64,000 bases of DNA. It comes from Leptodontidium sp. MPI-SDFR-AT-0119. Taxonomy: Eukaryota > Ascomycota > Leotiomycetes > Helotiales > Leptodontidiaceae. The stretch spans positions 62,001 through 126,000 of the forward strand of contig JAHLEZ010000023.1 in assembly GCA_020726505.1 (NCBI GenBank), in the 5' to 3' direction. A model generated the notes under the pieces. The model searched no databases and was not told the DNA's origin. It worked only from the letters and a program-made list of their open reading frames with translations. The position numbers and the translations under genes are program-made. This document shows, one piece after another, positions 12,906-24,031 of the stretch; position 1 is the stretch's first letter; each line of letters starts with the position of its first letter.

Positions 12906-14477
12906 CTACAGCGAGTAGCGGAACTCTGGATTTTGACGATCCGTCAAATCCAAGAATTCATGATTCTTCTCCACAATATATGAGTCTCCCTGTGCGGCCT
13001 TCGCCGCATCCCTCTTGCTGTTCTCTCTTACTGCTAACCAACGGATCACATATAAGTCAATTGTGATTAGAACATAAATGATGACAATTGAAATTTTTGC
13101 TGGTAGGTATCGTGGAGCATCTTTGGCCTGGAAGGTGTGTGGAGAGATGATGTTGCCAACTGTGTATGCAATCGTCCCAATGCAAGCAACCGTCACCTTC
13201 TTTGTGGATCCTGCAATATTGGTACTGGTAAGGCCGAGGATTGTTGTCCATCCGATGGGAATTCCACCAGAAAGGTAGTACCCGATGAGTGCCGGGGCCT
13301 TTTCTGTCGTGGCCATGAGGATGGCCCCTATGATAGAAGGAATGTGTCCAGCAATGCAGCACCACAGTCGTTGATCCGTTCTCCTTGCTAGCCAGGTAAG
13401 TCCAATGAGAACAACAACTTCATATGCTCCGAGTGGCGTGACCAATAGCAAACTCTCAGTTGCTGTATATCCCATTCCAGTTACAAGAATGTTGCCGAAG
13501 CTTGTGGCGATAGAGTTTGGGATGTTTGCAGCGAAAACCCAGAATGCATACAGTCAAGTATTAATATCGGTAAGCGCTTCCCAGAATTGTTCTTTTTTGA
13601 ATATGTTACTCCCAATCCCCTGCTCATTACCCCGGAGATGCTCAGCATGCAAGGCCTTTTCTTCTGGTGACAGGAACCCAGCAGAAAGGGGCGAGTCTGG
13701 TAGGACGAAGAAAAATGTGATACCAACGAGGACCGTCAAGAGACCAAGGAACAGGAAGATCACCTGCCACCCCTTGAGCGCGGCATTGGGATCTTTCCCA
13801 ACGTGAGTCGCGATTCCATACGCCACGAAGCCGCCGAACATCTGAGCGAAGCCGCACATGGAAAACCAAATACCAACTCGGAAAGCCTGGTCCTCCTTTT
13901 TATACCATTGAGAGGTAAAAACAACCCAAGCCGGCACAATTGCAGCTTCAGCAACACCGAGAAGAGCTCTGCACACCATCAACCCGGCGAAGTCTTTGCA
14001 TGCGGCTAGACATGCAAGAACGGCTCCCCAGATGATCACATTGACCGAGACGTATTTGGCGAGTGGGAATAGCTGGATGAGACGGATAGTTGGGAATTCG
14101 AATGCGAGTTGACCAAAGAAGAAGATGCTGGCAACCCAGTTAAAATCGTCTTTTGTCAAATGAGTATCATTTCGAAGGCCCATCACGCTTGCATAACTGA
14201 TAGAGATCTTGTCGATGTATTGCAAGAAGTATACACTAGACGATGGTCAGCGAAGGGAATTGTAATTTAAAGATAGCGCAGCATACATGCAAATCAGAGG
14301 CATGATGTAAAGGTCTACTTTTCGAAGAAGACGTTTGCTCTTTTCGGGATCAACAGGTCCCAGCCCACCGCCTTCCAGCATTTGCATCGCGCCATCTGCG
14401 TTGCTCTGGCTTGGGAGAACAAGTACACTGTTCAGCTCCGTCACTTTCTTCTCCTCCGACGCATCAGTCTGCGACAT
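12906..14477 (-). pseudogene. DAL5-type MFS transporter with in-frame stop (W291*)
   Basis: Two exons, 14287-14477 and 12906-14235, encode a complete 506-codon transporter of the anion:cation symporter group (allantoate, vitamin or other organic-anion permeases of the plasma membrane). Typical blocks are YFLQYIDKISISYASVMG in TM1, the CRALLGVAEAAIVP loop and LPDSPLSAGFLSPEEK before the central loop. At codon 291 (13554-13556) the frame has TGA between ALTDINT and LYAFWVFAANIPNS. Relatives have tryptophan there, so TGG has become TGA. Reading continues without another stop to the normal end. An intron cannot remove the codon without deleting a conserved helix. The product would be a half transporter, unless this is a base-call error or there is read-through. 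Confidence 0.85.
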
Positions 14478-14861
14478 GGTCTCAAATAATAATGCTCAAG
14501 GAGCGAGAAATTGTTGCTCTAGAGTTCCGTTCAAGACTGTAAAAGAAGAAGCGAGCCCAAAAGCAACGTTTCGCTTCTTTATGTACTCTCCCATTTAGCA
14601 CAAGGAAGGGCAGGATCATGCTCGTCCCCTTCAAAATTTTCGCTCTTTAGAAGCCAATCAGACTCTCAACATCTAAGAAGAGTGGGAACACTAGATTTAG
14701 TCTGTGCCGCTTTTCAGGGAAAGATAAAGCCTTCCTGGGCCACATCTCAGGCTATTTCTGACCCAATCCTTGGAACGAGGCGAGCACGCCTTAAATTGAA
14801 CTCCATCAAACGGCCAAGGGAGGATACTATTCAGGCCAAACTGGAAAAATAGAGATGACTT

Positions 14862-15533
14862 TTAGAGAGCAAAACTGCAGAGTTGTGGAGATTTGTACAG
14901 TCAAAACGCTGGCAGCGAATGAGGCGGGTACTTTCGGTGGGACTTCGGTATCACGCAATTTTTGTGCGTGAAGATGAATTCTTGACATACGAACATGTGG
15001 CCCTCGAACGAGCCTTCGAGGATTTGATGAATTCTGGAATTTTCCCAGGAGCTTCTCCAAGTACAAAACTGAAGAAGCACAAGAAACACAAACATCGCCA
15101 AGTGTACGCCAGGGGAACTTCACTGGAGTACCCTGCCAATGAGTCGCAGCCATTGGAGTATAGACAAGCCTCTCGCCGTTTATGTCATATTGCAATATCG
15201 GAAAATGTTGCAAACTAACTGCAATACTCTCATGAAATACTTCACAAGATTTACGAAGTCAAAAATCCTTACTCGGAACTCATGCATAAGTATTACAGCA
15301 CGGATGAGACCACCATGTCTGTACTGCTTGCCCCGATGATTGCGAACACGATTAACAGCAGGTAAGTCTTTTCGTCAGAATCCTACGTCCTGGACTGACA
15401 AACGAACAGTCTATCTCGATGTTGAGGTTTCGTGTGGCTCGCCGTCATCTGGCAACATCCATATCAGAAAGTCTCAATTCTTCATAACATCCGCAATTCA
15501 CTTACGCCAATCACGCCCACACAGACAAGCTAA
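14862..15533 (+). pseudogene. Unidentified decayed gene fragment
   Basis: A plus-strand frame runs from 14862, is interrupted by TAA at 15216-15218, continues in the same frame with protein-like sequence (LHKIYEVKNPYSELMHKYY, then TDETTMSVLLAPMIANTINS), and reaches a strong donor AG|GTAAGT at 15361. A matching acceptor (CTGAC...GAACAG) lies about 48 nt later. The spliced frame then meets TGA at 15422-15424 but stays open afterwards to 15533. The stop at 15216 could derive from CAA. The conserved-looking codons and the good intron suggest a former gene. I do not recognise the family. The opposite strand is also open over part of the region, so the strand is not certain. Confidence 0.35.
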
Positions 15534-16016
15534 AGGGTATGGTTGAACGTTCGGTGCAGTCCACGAAGAGTTGCGGTACCTTGCAAATAGCAACATGCGT
15601 GTGTTAACGAGTAACGAGATGAGTAGACACAATTCTGAGTTGTAAAAATTGACAAGATAAGATTTGGTCAAACGAATTACTCGGACAGTGAGAAGAAACC
15701 CAACTGAAGGGATCCAAGACGTCAACAAAGTTTCTGACATTCTCCATATTCCTACAGCCGAGACTCCTCTCGGTTATTTCTCCCATCCGGGAACAACAAC
15801 CTTCATTGAAGCCACCCCCTTTCGTCCTAGAAGTATCGTACCGAGCACTAGATCTACCCCGCATTACCCCACCACGAGCCTCACAACCTCGTCTCCTAGA
15901 CCCCCTTAACGACAAGAGTTAAAGAAATATATCAAAGTACAAATAATAATCTCACTTACACACTTGACCAATAACAAATACCCCATCAACTCACTCAAGA
16001 AAACAAACTAGCCGAA
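15534..16016. other. Intergenic: likely promoter of the GFA-type gene
   Basis: No supported gene. A short plus-strand frame at 15664-15909 is rich in S, T and P without features. The last 100 bases are A-rich leader sequence before the ATG at 16017. Confidence 0.4.
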
Positions 16017-16689
16017 ATGGAAGGAACTTGTCTCTGCGGCGCCATAACCGTGCGCGTCAACGACCCAGAGCTCTTCACCAAAAGGAGAGGTCATATCTGC
16101 AGATGTGCAAATTGCAAGAAAACTGCTGGGTCTGGTATGTTTCTGTAGTTTCTCATATGCCAAACAAAAAAACAGCGTCCTTGGTTTCATACTCTAGACT
16201 GGATTCAATTCGGTCAAATCGGAAGAGGAGGGGATTTGTTGATATTGAACTGGATCAAGACTAATGCCTTCTCACTGTAGCTGCTGCAACGAATCTCATC
16301 ATCGAGAATGAGAAGATCGAGATTATAGGCGAAGAGAATCTCAAGCGGTACGAGGACAAGAATACGCTGAGCGGGACGCCGTTGGGGAGGTATTTCTGTG
16401 GGACTTGCGGGAAGTAAGTCATTTTTCTTCCCTGCTCTCTTACCTTTCCCTTTCATATTCATTACAACTCGCTCGGTATTCGACTTGATGAAATATTGAC
16501 GGCGACCCCAGCCCGATAAAATCCGTAACCCCACTATACGAAGGCAAGACCGTCCTGAAGCTGGGTATCTTCCCGATAATTCCTACGCCGGAATGGGAGT
16601 CGTTTAGTGCTAACAGGCATGCTTGGGAGAAGCCGCTTGATGGGACGATTCTGTATAAGGGGAAGAGTTTTGGGGAGAAGATGGAATAG
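16017..16689 (+). CDS. GFA/CENP-V family zinc protein (glutathione-dependent formaldehyde-activating-like)
   Basis: Three exons, 16017-16134, 16281-16413 and 16512-16689, give 142 residues. The fold binds zinc through cysteines: GTCLCGAITV, then CRCANCKKTAGS, and FCGTCGNP near residue 80, which match the GFA pattern. Family members promote condensation of formaldehyde with glutathione or act on related small adducts, though most fungal paralogues are uncharacterised. The C-terminus (KPLDGTILYKGKSFGEKME) is typical in length and form. The first intron is 146 nt, the second 98 nt, both GT-AG. Its neighbours on both sides are decayed genes, so this is an intact gene inside a decay zone. Confidence 0.85.
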
Positions 16690-16980
16690 TTGGTGTGTTG
16701 GGAAGTGGGTCTGGGTACAGTTGAGGGGTTTCTGGGTGCGCGCTGGACATAGGGTTTCAGGTGGAGCTTTATCTGAGGACAATGTGTCGTGGTGTTGTCG
16801 TAGGGTGAACGTCAAGCATGTCAAAATTGACATCTGTAGGGATTGAATATGCGACTGAGATGTGTTCTCGCCGTACTTTCATTTAAATAGTGCTCCGGAC
16901 TTTTCCACTTGAATTAGTCTTGAGTGTTTTGATGTTCCGGGTAACTAGGTAACTTTTGTTTTGATAATAGTTGGTAATAT

Positions 16981-18841
16981 TTAAATATGTGGTATGTAAT
17001 CCGTGATACCCAACTTCGGTGTCTGATATACCCCAGATGGCATGTGTCTCAAAGAGATGAACGATTCGAGAACGATGAATCCTCTTGCGGAAGCATAAAT
17101 TAGCAGAACGATCAGTCCAATTCCAGCCAGAAATAGGTTCTCCAATGTACCAGATTGGTACATAGTGAATGTCGTATACCCGAGTAAAACGAACAACAAG
17201 GCGGCCATTCCAGCCGTACCTAGTAGGATACAGCAAGACGATTTCCAGAGGGTCAACTCGACAGTGGTGGGAAAGGTTGAATGCATGGCAGCGAGGTGGA
17301 TAGCGCCATACGCTGAGAGAATGCCGAATAAGGTAGCGAATAGCACATTGATTGCTTTGTTGCTAATGCGGTCTACTACGTCGTGATATCCCGCCGTGTT
17401 TGCTGCCCGAAAAGCAATCAGGCTCAATCCATAGGGATGAAGAACTCCTGGACAGAACACATCCCAACTAGCCGCCAACGGTCGTCCGACAAGATTCTCT
17501 TGAGGGTCCTCGTATGTGGGTTTTGGTATAGCGAGTGGGGTTTCTAGCAAGTTGATAAGCTTGACAATAAATTTGCCGGCAAGGTCAAGGCGAAGCAAGT
17601 CTTTGTCAGATAAGTCTACTCGATAGCTTTCGAGTAAGCCCGGGACTAAGCCAGTCCGGAGAGTTTGACGAGTCCATAATAAAACGCAAGTCGAACTTAA
17701 TGAGATAAGAGAAAAATTCCAAAAAACTGTTCTTTGTATAGAAGGATGTAAATCGAACCGACGACCTAGCACTCTTGGGTCTAGGTCATGTGAATCCCCA
17801 GGACCAACATCATTGCGACTGTAAAGTCTGCTCGTAGGGTGATCCATACTTCCAAACCAGTGAAATATGGGGTCTTCGTCTCTCGTTCTAACCTCCTTTT
17901 CGATCCCCAGCCGCAATTTTGGACGGTTTGACGTGAACCCACTGTTGCCTATCCATCTCGAGCTCGCAACAATAAACCCAAGCGCCTCAGGGAAGTCTTG
18001 CGTTCCAACCAATGTGGGGTACTGGATATCGTATGACTTCTGAAACCAAAGCACATACATAACCAAGGCACAGACAACGTGTACCAGTGTATGGTATTCT
18101 AGGAGACTGATCGGCAGACCAGCAACCTTTCTCTCAATAGCTTGCCCGGCTACCCACAGTACTTGAACACATACCAGGCAGGCCCTTGGCAAGAATGTTA
18201 GCCTTGCTTTTGTCTGCGATGGCATCTGGCTCTACGTAGAAAAAATGACCATGCTGTGCGAGCAGGAGGATTCCATTGGTAGTGAGTGTTGCCCGCTTCA
18301 ACTTGTTGTGAAGATGCTCGATGTCGACGACAAAACCACCCATAACGACAAACATAGCGTAAGTCATATCAAACTTATGGGGTTTGCGAGTGTTCTCTTT
18401 GCCCTGGCAACTGATCAGAACCACGACGCTCAAAGTTCGGATTAGGCAAGACTTACCTCTGGATCTGGTGGAACCTACTCATGCAACCTTTGCAGTTCCT
18501 TCAGAAACATCTTCGCGGTGAACTATTGCTGAAACGCGCAAAACACCACGAGCTCAGATGCAAAAAGAGCGATGACAACCTATTTGGCTTTTCGACGGTA
18601 CATCTGCCAAGCGGTCCGCCGTAGCCGGGCACATTCAGATGAATGGATGTCCAGACGCATAGAACGAGCGTGAAGACGCAGCTGTAGAGTAGATTCCATG
18701 TTCCGAGGCCAGGAGGCTCGGAGACCCATGATGGTGCGATTTCTTCCGACGAGCTGTGGTGTTTGAGGAGGCGGTGTTCATGATGGGCGCTGCGAGTGAC
18801 GCGTGAGTGGAGAGACAGGAGAAGAGGAGTAGAGATAGCAT
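16981..18841 (-). pseudogene. Broken gene for a fungal multi-pass membrane protein family
   Basis: The reading follows a known large fungal family: a signal peptide (MLSLLLFSCLSTHASLAAP), then WVSEPPGLGTWNLLYSCVF with HLNVPGYGG, then FLKELQRLHE, HKFDMTYAMFVVMGGFVVD, VLWVAGQAIERK and a C-terminal four-helix part. The frame is broken many times. A shift lies just after the signal peptide and a second one near 18600-18640. In-frame stops occur at 18580-18582 (TAG where KAKW is expected), 18523-18525 and 18475-18477. A 4-bp tandem duplication CAGG-CAGG at 18175-18182 shifts the frame after NILAKGL. A normal intron (18404-18456) is still recognisable. The last 414 codons are open. Function of intact relatives is unknown; they are predicted plasma-membrane proteins. 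Decay is well supported. Confidence 0.85.
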
Positions 18842-19460
18842 GACATCAACCGTTGAAACGGAAGTTTGCGAGTGAAATGAATTTTGATGGGTTTATCTGT
18901 GCGAAGAAGGTCGAGATGCGATGAGGTGGAAGTTGCCAGCCTCGTCGGCCGCTTGGCAACACCGCCTCCACAGGAAAATGAGGCTGGGCGCAGAAAGCCC
19001 TTGGACCACTATCATACGACAATAATGATTCCCGAGACCCAAATACCCTACTGCTGCAGCGCTGGCTGGCCCAATAGGCCAGGCTCGCTAAAGTGGAGAG
19101 GCTCTCCAGCTCCAGACTTGGGTGATATATCCCAAGACTCAATTTCTGGGTAGCTACATTGGTACACCAATTGCTGCCAATCCGGGTGACAAACTACCGA
19201 AGAGAGAAACCAAAACCGATTCGGAACTCGAAAAAATGATGTTGACAGGGAGTTCGGCAGACGACTGTGTCAATAAAGATAAAAGTAAGAAGAGGCGAAG
19301 AGGCGAATAGCCATGAGAGGTGTGAGCCGTGTGTATATACACATTATGCCATATAGTTTAACCCGAGTATGTATCATTGCATGATCAAGATATTATCAAG
19401 AACGCGAGTTTCGGTCTTTCGATACCCAGCCGCGTACGACGTGGCCTTCGACCATCGTGT
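18842..19460. other. Intergenic, no gene seen
   Basis: About 620 bp between the start of the broken membrane-protein gene and the end of the PAN-like gene. Only short frames without features. Confidence 0.4.
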
Positions 19461-20807
19461 TTAAGATGAATGGCCACCATTTGTACCCCTCGAGTACACA
19501 ATTCCATTCTTGGTTGTGGCATCCATCTCCAAAGGTCCTCTCGATGCATCAAGTTCATACTTCCCCGCATTGGCACTGTCAAGCTCCGAATCGACAGCAT
19601 AACTCGTTCCGTTCGCGCTGCTGAGCTCTGAGGTAATTTCGTATTTCGTTAGATTCGAGTTTGAATCGCCAATTTCCTGTCCTCGCCACTGCGTTTGCTG
19701 ACTACCACCCATAGCGTTGTTACCCACAGCCTCTTCCATTCTGCCACTTCTCTTCCGCCTAAACCACCAGATAGTAGCCAGAATGATGGCAATCGCGACA
19801 GCAGCTCCAATAATGGGACCGGCGATCCACGCTTTGTTGCTCGAATGTTTATCTGTAGGCGCAGAAGTGGAGTTATCAGAGGAAGAGGTATTCGAGCTAG
19901 TCTGTCGTAGGGCGAATGTGAAGCCGGCCTGACTGACAGCAAATCCAGTCTCAGACTTGAGATAGCAGTTCTCGTACCCATTAACCATATTCGCATCGAA
20001 GACTGCGCCTAGGCAGCTGGCATTCGTGTCGGCCGCGCAAGAATTGACACAATCTCCAAGCGAATTGGCATGTTGTGATGTGATGTTGTTACCAGGTCTG
20101 TCTTCTCCGCACGAGAGCCTGAAGGAATCTCGACTGCTCACAATGACAGTACCATTGATAGCTGCAGGGCAATCATCCGGAGCAGCCTCGAGCAAGGCCT
20201 TTGCACATCGCAATCCGTCACCCGCTTCAGCCCTTGCATTGTCGAATATCCTCGCCGTTGAGTTCTTCGGATAGCAATTCACATATCCGAGCTTGAGACT
20301 TGGATCCCAAGCCACACCTGTACAGATCGGATGTAAAGTCGAGCAAATATCAAGGCATTCATCGAGAGTGTCTGCGTGAGCCCTGCACTCTGGTGCATCG
20401 TCAGGACATGCATCAAAGCCGTTGACGGTCTGGTTGCAGTAGACAGTGAAATTGAGGCCATTCTGGGCCTTTTGATTGGCTCCGTTGTTCGAACACTCTG
20501 TTGGTAATGGCTGATATTGAGTTCTGTTCGCAACGCCGAGGGTCCATCCTTCTCGTACCACAGCACCAACTTCTGTAACAGTGGTGTTTTTGAAATAGCA
20601 TTTCCGTGCTGTGGAGTCGAACGCTGCTGTTCCACATGCCTTTCCTGGATGCATAGAACACTGGTTCAGGCAGTCTTCGACATTGTCTGCTCCGGCATTG
20701 TCGATATCGCCGACATTGGTCCGGTCCTGATCGCAGAAGAGCGAGAATTGGAGGCCTTTGGGCGTGGTGTAGCTTGTTTCCGCACAGCCGCTGACGGGTG
20801 CTGACAT
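19461..20807 (-). CDS. PAN/apple-like single-pass surface protein
   Basis: An open single exon of 448 residues. Three cysteine-rich PAN/apple-like modules (about residues 8-93, 105-200, 213-300) each contain the pattern of a dispersed C, then DxCxxxC, then a C-x-G-x-x-[FW]D strand and C-Y-x-K. They are followed by an S/T-rich stalk, one transmembrane helix (about 326-349, GPIIGAAVAIAIILATIWWF) with a basic stop-transfer RRKR, and a cytosolic tail of about 100 residues with repeated SELxSAN motifs. PAN modules bind proteins or sugars; fungal relatives are surface proteins of unknown role. The ATG at 20805-20807 leaves no signal peptide. A signal-peptide-like start exists from 20887 in another frame, so the true start may need a short intron or reflect a frameshift. 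Confidence 0.75.
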   Translation of the reverse strand: MSAPVSGCAETSYTTPKGLQFSLFCDQDRTNVGDIDNAGADNVEDCLNQCSMHPGKACGTAAFDSTARKCYFKNTTVTEVGAVVREGWTLGVANRTQYQPLPTECSNNGANQKAQNGLNFTVYCNQTVNGFDACPDDAPECRAHADTLDECLDICSTLHPICTGVAWDPSLKLGYVNCYPKNSTARIFDNARAEAGDGLRCAKALLEAAPDDCPAAINGTVIVSSRDSFRLSCGEDRPGNNITSQHANSLGDCVNSCAADTNASCLGAVFDANMVNGYENCYLKSETGFAVSQAGFTFALRQTSSNTSSSDNSTSAPTDKHSSNKAWIAGPIIGAAVAIAIILATIWWFRRKRSGRMEEAVGNNAMGGSQQTQWRGQEIGDSNSNLTKYEITSELSSANGTSYAVDSELDSANAGKYELDASRGPLEMDATTKNGIVYSRGTNGGHSS

Positions 20808-21376
20808 GTTGGTCTAATCTTCAAACTCGAAATACTGAGAATATGTACGAAATAAAGTAGAAGAACTTCGTAGCCAATCGTACGCATAGGAAAGAATATA
20901 GAATATCAAGCTGGAACTGAGAGGGGGAGCTTCTACTTATCCGTCTCACCCCATTAAATCCTCATCTTGTGTTAACAACCCCATCATTCCTTCGTGGCTG
21001 AAGGCTGAGTCCCAATGGGTTTCACAAAAGTCTGAGAGCCCTGATCCTCCTCCTCAGATCTCTTACTATTTACTCAAGGCGAAGAATCGCGCCGCTGGAT
21101 CACGTCCGGTGGCTAGCCCGCGAAGTGCGAGCGTATTCACATATATCGAAAATTGACCATCCTGAGAGTCGCACAAAACTCTAAATAGAAGCAATTGGCT
21201 GTGGGAAGGTGACTGAAGAAGAACATGAAGCTGCGGATGTTAATTTTAACGAGATTCGGGAAACGAGGCTGAGAAGGACTCGGGCCAGGCCCAGATTTTC
21301 CACTGGCGAAATCCCAGCCTTCTCATCATGCTCACGTCAATAAAATACTCCCTCCAAACCCACCACAATCCTCACA
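20808..21376. promoter_or_regulatory. Promoter region between the PAN-like gene and BMT5
   Basis: 569 bp separate divergent starts. The part next to 20807 holds the out-of-frame signal-peptide-like stretch to 20887; otherwise no coding pattern was seen. Confidence 0.4.
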
Positions 21377-22456
21377 ATGGGCAAAAACAAACGCTTAAAA
21401 CAGAACGGTGGGCAATCTAAGAAACACAAGCCTTCCAAACTCACACGCCCATCCGGAATTTCAAAACCACAGCAGCAGGCGCAGAAACAGAAGCAGAACA
21501 ATACCTCGAACAATTCGAAACTCAAATCGCACACCCAACCCACAATCCCATTCTCCCCTTCCGAAAATATCCTCCTAATAGGCGAAGGCGATCTCTCTTT
21601 CGCATGTTCTCTAATAACACACCATGGCTGCACGAACATCACCGCGACGGTCCTCGAAAGCGAAGCAGAACTGAAAGAAAAATATCCGCATGTTGAAGAG
21701 AATATACGGCTTCTAGAGGACGGAGGGGGTTGTGTACGGTATGGGATCGATGCTGGCAAGATGAAACCTTGGACTGGGAATGGGGCGAAGAAGGGTAGCG
21801 GAGGGGGAATGGATAGGATATTCTTTAATTTTCCGCATGTGGGTGGGAAGAGTACGGATGTTAATAGGCAGGTGCGGTATAATCAAGGTACTTATGAAAC
21901 TACCCCAACTAGCTTGACTTGGTGTTGATATTGCTATTGCTATTTTGCGGAATTGGGGATGATTTGACTGACTGATTGTTGCGTGTCAGAACTCTTGGTG
22001 TCGTTCTTTAAACATGCACTTCCGTCTCTGTCGCCCACGCATGGTTCGTCTATTATCGTTACGCTATTTGAGGGGGAGCCGTATACGTTGTGGAATATCC
22101 GCGATTTGGCACGGCATTCGGGATTAGAGGTTGCGCTCAGCTTTCGGTTCCAGGCGAGTGCGTATCCTGGGTATAAACATGCTAGGACATTGGGTGTTGT
22201 CAAGGGGAAGGGCGGGAAGGTGGGTGGTGGGTGGAGGGGTGAGGAGAGAAGTGCGAGAAGCTATGTTTTTGTGAGGAAAGGGGAGGGAGTTGTTGTTGGG
22301 CCTGGGAAGGGAAAGAAGAGTGAGTCAAGTGATGATAATGACGATGGCGATGATGAGGATGAGGGAAGGAGAAACGACGATGGGTTAGGAAGCTCAGATG
22401 AGAGTATGGATTATGTTGAGGGTTCTGAAGACGATGAGGACTTAGCGGAAGATTAA
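21377..22456 (+). CDS. BMT5: 25S rRNA uridine-N3-methyltransferase, BMT5-like
   Basis: Two exons, 21377-21887 and 21990-22456, give 325 residues. The family (DUF2431, yeast Bmt5) methylates a uridine of 25S rRNA at N3 in the nucleolus using S-adenosylmethionine. A lysine/glutamine-rich basic start (MGKNKRLKQNGGQSKKHKPS) fits nucleolar targeting. The SAM-binding motif is ILLIGEGDLSFACSL, followed by TATVLESEAELKEKYP, and FFNFPHVGGKSTDVNRQVRYNQ spans the end of exon 1. ELLVSFFKHAL, FEGEPYTLWN and RFQASAYPGYKHART complete the domain. The last 60 residues are an acidic D/E/S-rich tail. The intron has a GTACTT donor and GTGTCAG acceptor. No oddities; housekeeping gene. Confidence 0.92.
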
Positions 22457-22725
22457 AGGGATTGTTTACTTGCGGATCCCATGGCGAAACCAGTCATGGG
22501 ACGTTGACGATCGATCAGATTCACAAGCCTGATTGTATAGCTATTGCTATCATCTGATGGGCGCCTCAACTCCTCCCGCATAACGCCAGCTCTGATATCC
22601 TGGCACACTGCGACCATATCCCATGAGCTACCAGCCAGCCTATTCCTGAGATCCATTTGCAAATTGCGGAATGGCTTATCGGAAATCATCAACCTTCTAT
22701 CTTACATGGAATGAGTTGGGGTATC

Positions 22726-24031
22726 TTAGACCTGGATGATATTAGGTTGGAAGCCACCATTGATTGGCAAGATTCCGTCCATCATGGCACCATTCTCGGC
22801 TCCGACCGAAATTGGTAACAAAGCTTCACCAAGAAGACCTTCTGGATGCAGAGGATAACTTGGTGCTTCCATCGAGTCTCCGTCGAAGATGACCATGTTC
22901 TGGATTGGTTGTTGCCGAGCACCAAGAACGTTGATTACATCTTGAGCAAGTTGACCACCGAGAACGGCCGTAACTGGGGCTATCTCGCTGCCTAGATTCT
23001 GCAAGAATTTGCGAAGGACCTCGGATTTGAGCGTTTCATCTGGGAGACCAAGAGCCTTGTGCTTTTGCGTGGCCAGGACGGTGAACATCTTGAGATCTTC
23101 GGTTGTGCTAGGTAGGCGACCTTCATGGAACTGTAGGAACTCCCATAGAGCACGAAGACAGGACAGAATTGGAGTGACAGCCTTCAATCTGCGCTTGCTC
23201 TTGAGGAACTCAGCGGGTAGACTCGCAGCATCGCTGGCCAAGAACCATGTAGAGTAGAGCTCCCGCTTGGTGACCATCTCAACGTTCTTGCCACTCTCCT
23301 TCTTGACCTTTACATCAACTACACTTCGTGTCCGTGTTTCTGGACCAAGGACCGTAGCTCTGTTGCTCTTCTCCCTCTCCACAACATAATCATGCTGAAT
23401 CAGATCCGAGAATATGAAGCCGTAGAAGCCGTGTACACCCGCTGCATAGAAAGGTCTATGGTTGATTCTAGTAGCCGTATTGATGATGTTCAACGAGTCT
23501 GGGTGCAAGTCTGTCGCAATGACCACATCGAATGCGCCAAAGTAATCCGGGCCCCTCAATCTGATATCCGTCTGGTCAACAATCACGCTAACTCTCGGGT
23601 TCAGCTTTCTGATCTGTGGCGCAGCAGCCTCTGCTCTATTTGTACCAATGTCGGACTCGGAGATGAAGAATTGGGAACCCATATCGTTCGCAGTGATGAG
23701 TTCGTGGTCGACGATTGTCAGGGAGTGGATGCCTGCTAGGACGAGGTTTTTGGCTATTTCGTTGGCGAGAGCTTTCATGGTTATGAGGAGGATGTTGGCA
23801 TTGCGGATCTTCTCCTGCGCCTGAACGCCCCAGAGTCGGATCTGTCGGTCGTAGAGTGCGATCTCATCTGCAGTTGTCAGTTGTAGGTTTGCGAACTGGG
23901 GAGGCTGCCATACCAGCACTGATGCCAGTTGGAGCTGGGACTTGCGTGGCTTCAGGTGCAGCTGCTGGCGCATCGCCCAAGATTGGAAGATCTTGAGCTG
24001 GAAAAGCTGGGGTTCCAGCGATTCCCTCCAT
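22726..24031 (-). CDS. AOS1: SUMO-activating enzyme E1 subunit AOS1/SAE1
   Basis: Two exons, 23914-24031 and 22726-23867, give 419 residues. AOS1 pairs with UBA2 to adenylate SUMO in the nucleus. Evidence: DEIALYDRQIRLWGVQAQ, the hallmark start of UBA-type E1 subunits; the nucleotide-fold strand NANILLITMKALANEIAKNL; LAGIHSLTIVDHE; and SQFFISESDIGTNRA with the KLNPRV block. No catalytic-cysteine domain is present, as expected for AOS1. The N-terminal exon codes a 39-residue Ala/Pro-rich extension joined by a 46-nt intron (donor GTATGG, acceptor CTGCAG). The alternative unspliced frame would start with a basic unrelated sequence and is rejected. It is divergent from the gene at 24684 and convergent with BMT5. 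Confidence 0.92.

Noticed and set aside
14827..15213. 129-codon minus frame starting MQHFPILQYDING
   Set aside because: It overlaps the plus-strand decayed gene, which has better continuity across the stop and a strong intron; strand remains somewhat uncertain.
17741..17790. tRNA-T-arm-like string ATCGAACCGACGACC
   Set aside because: No acceptor or anticodon stems around it; it lies inside the membrane-protein coding frame.
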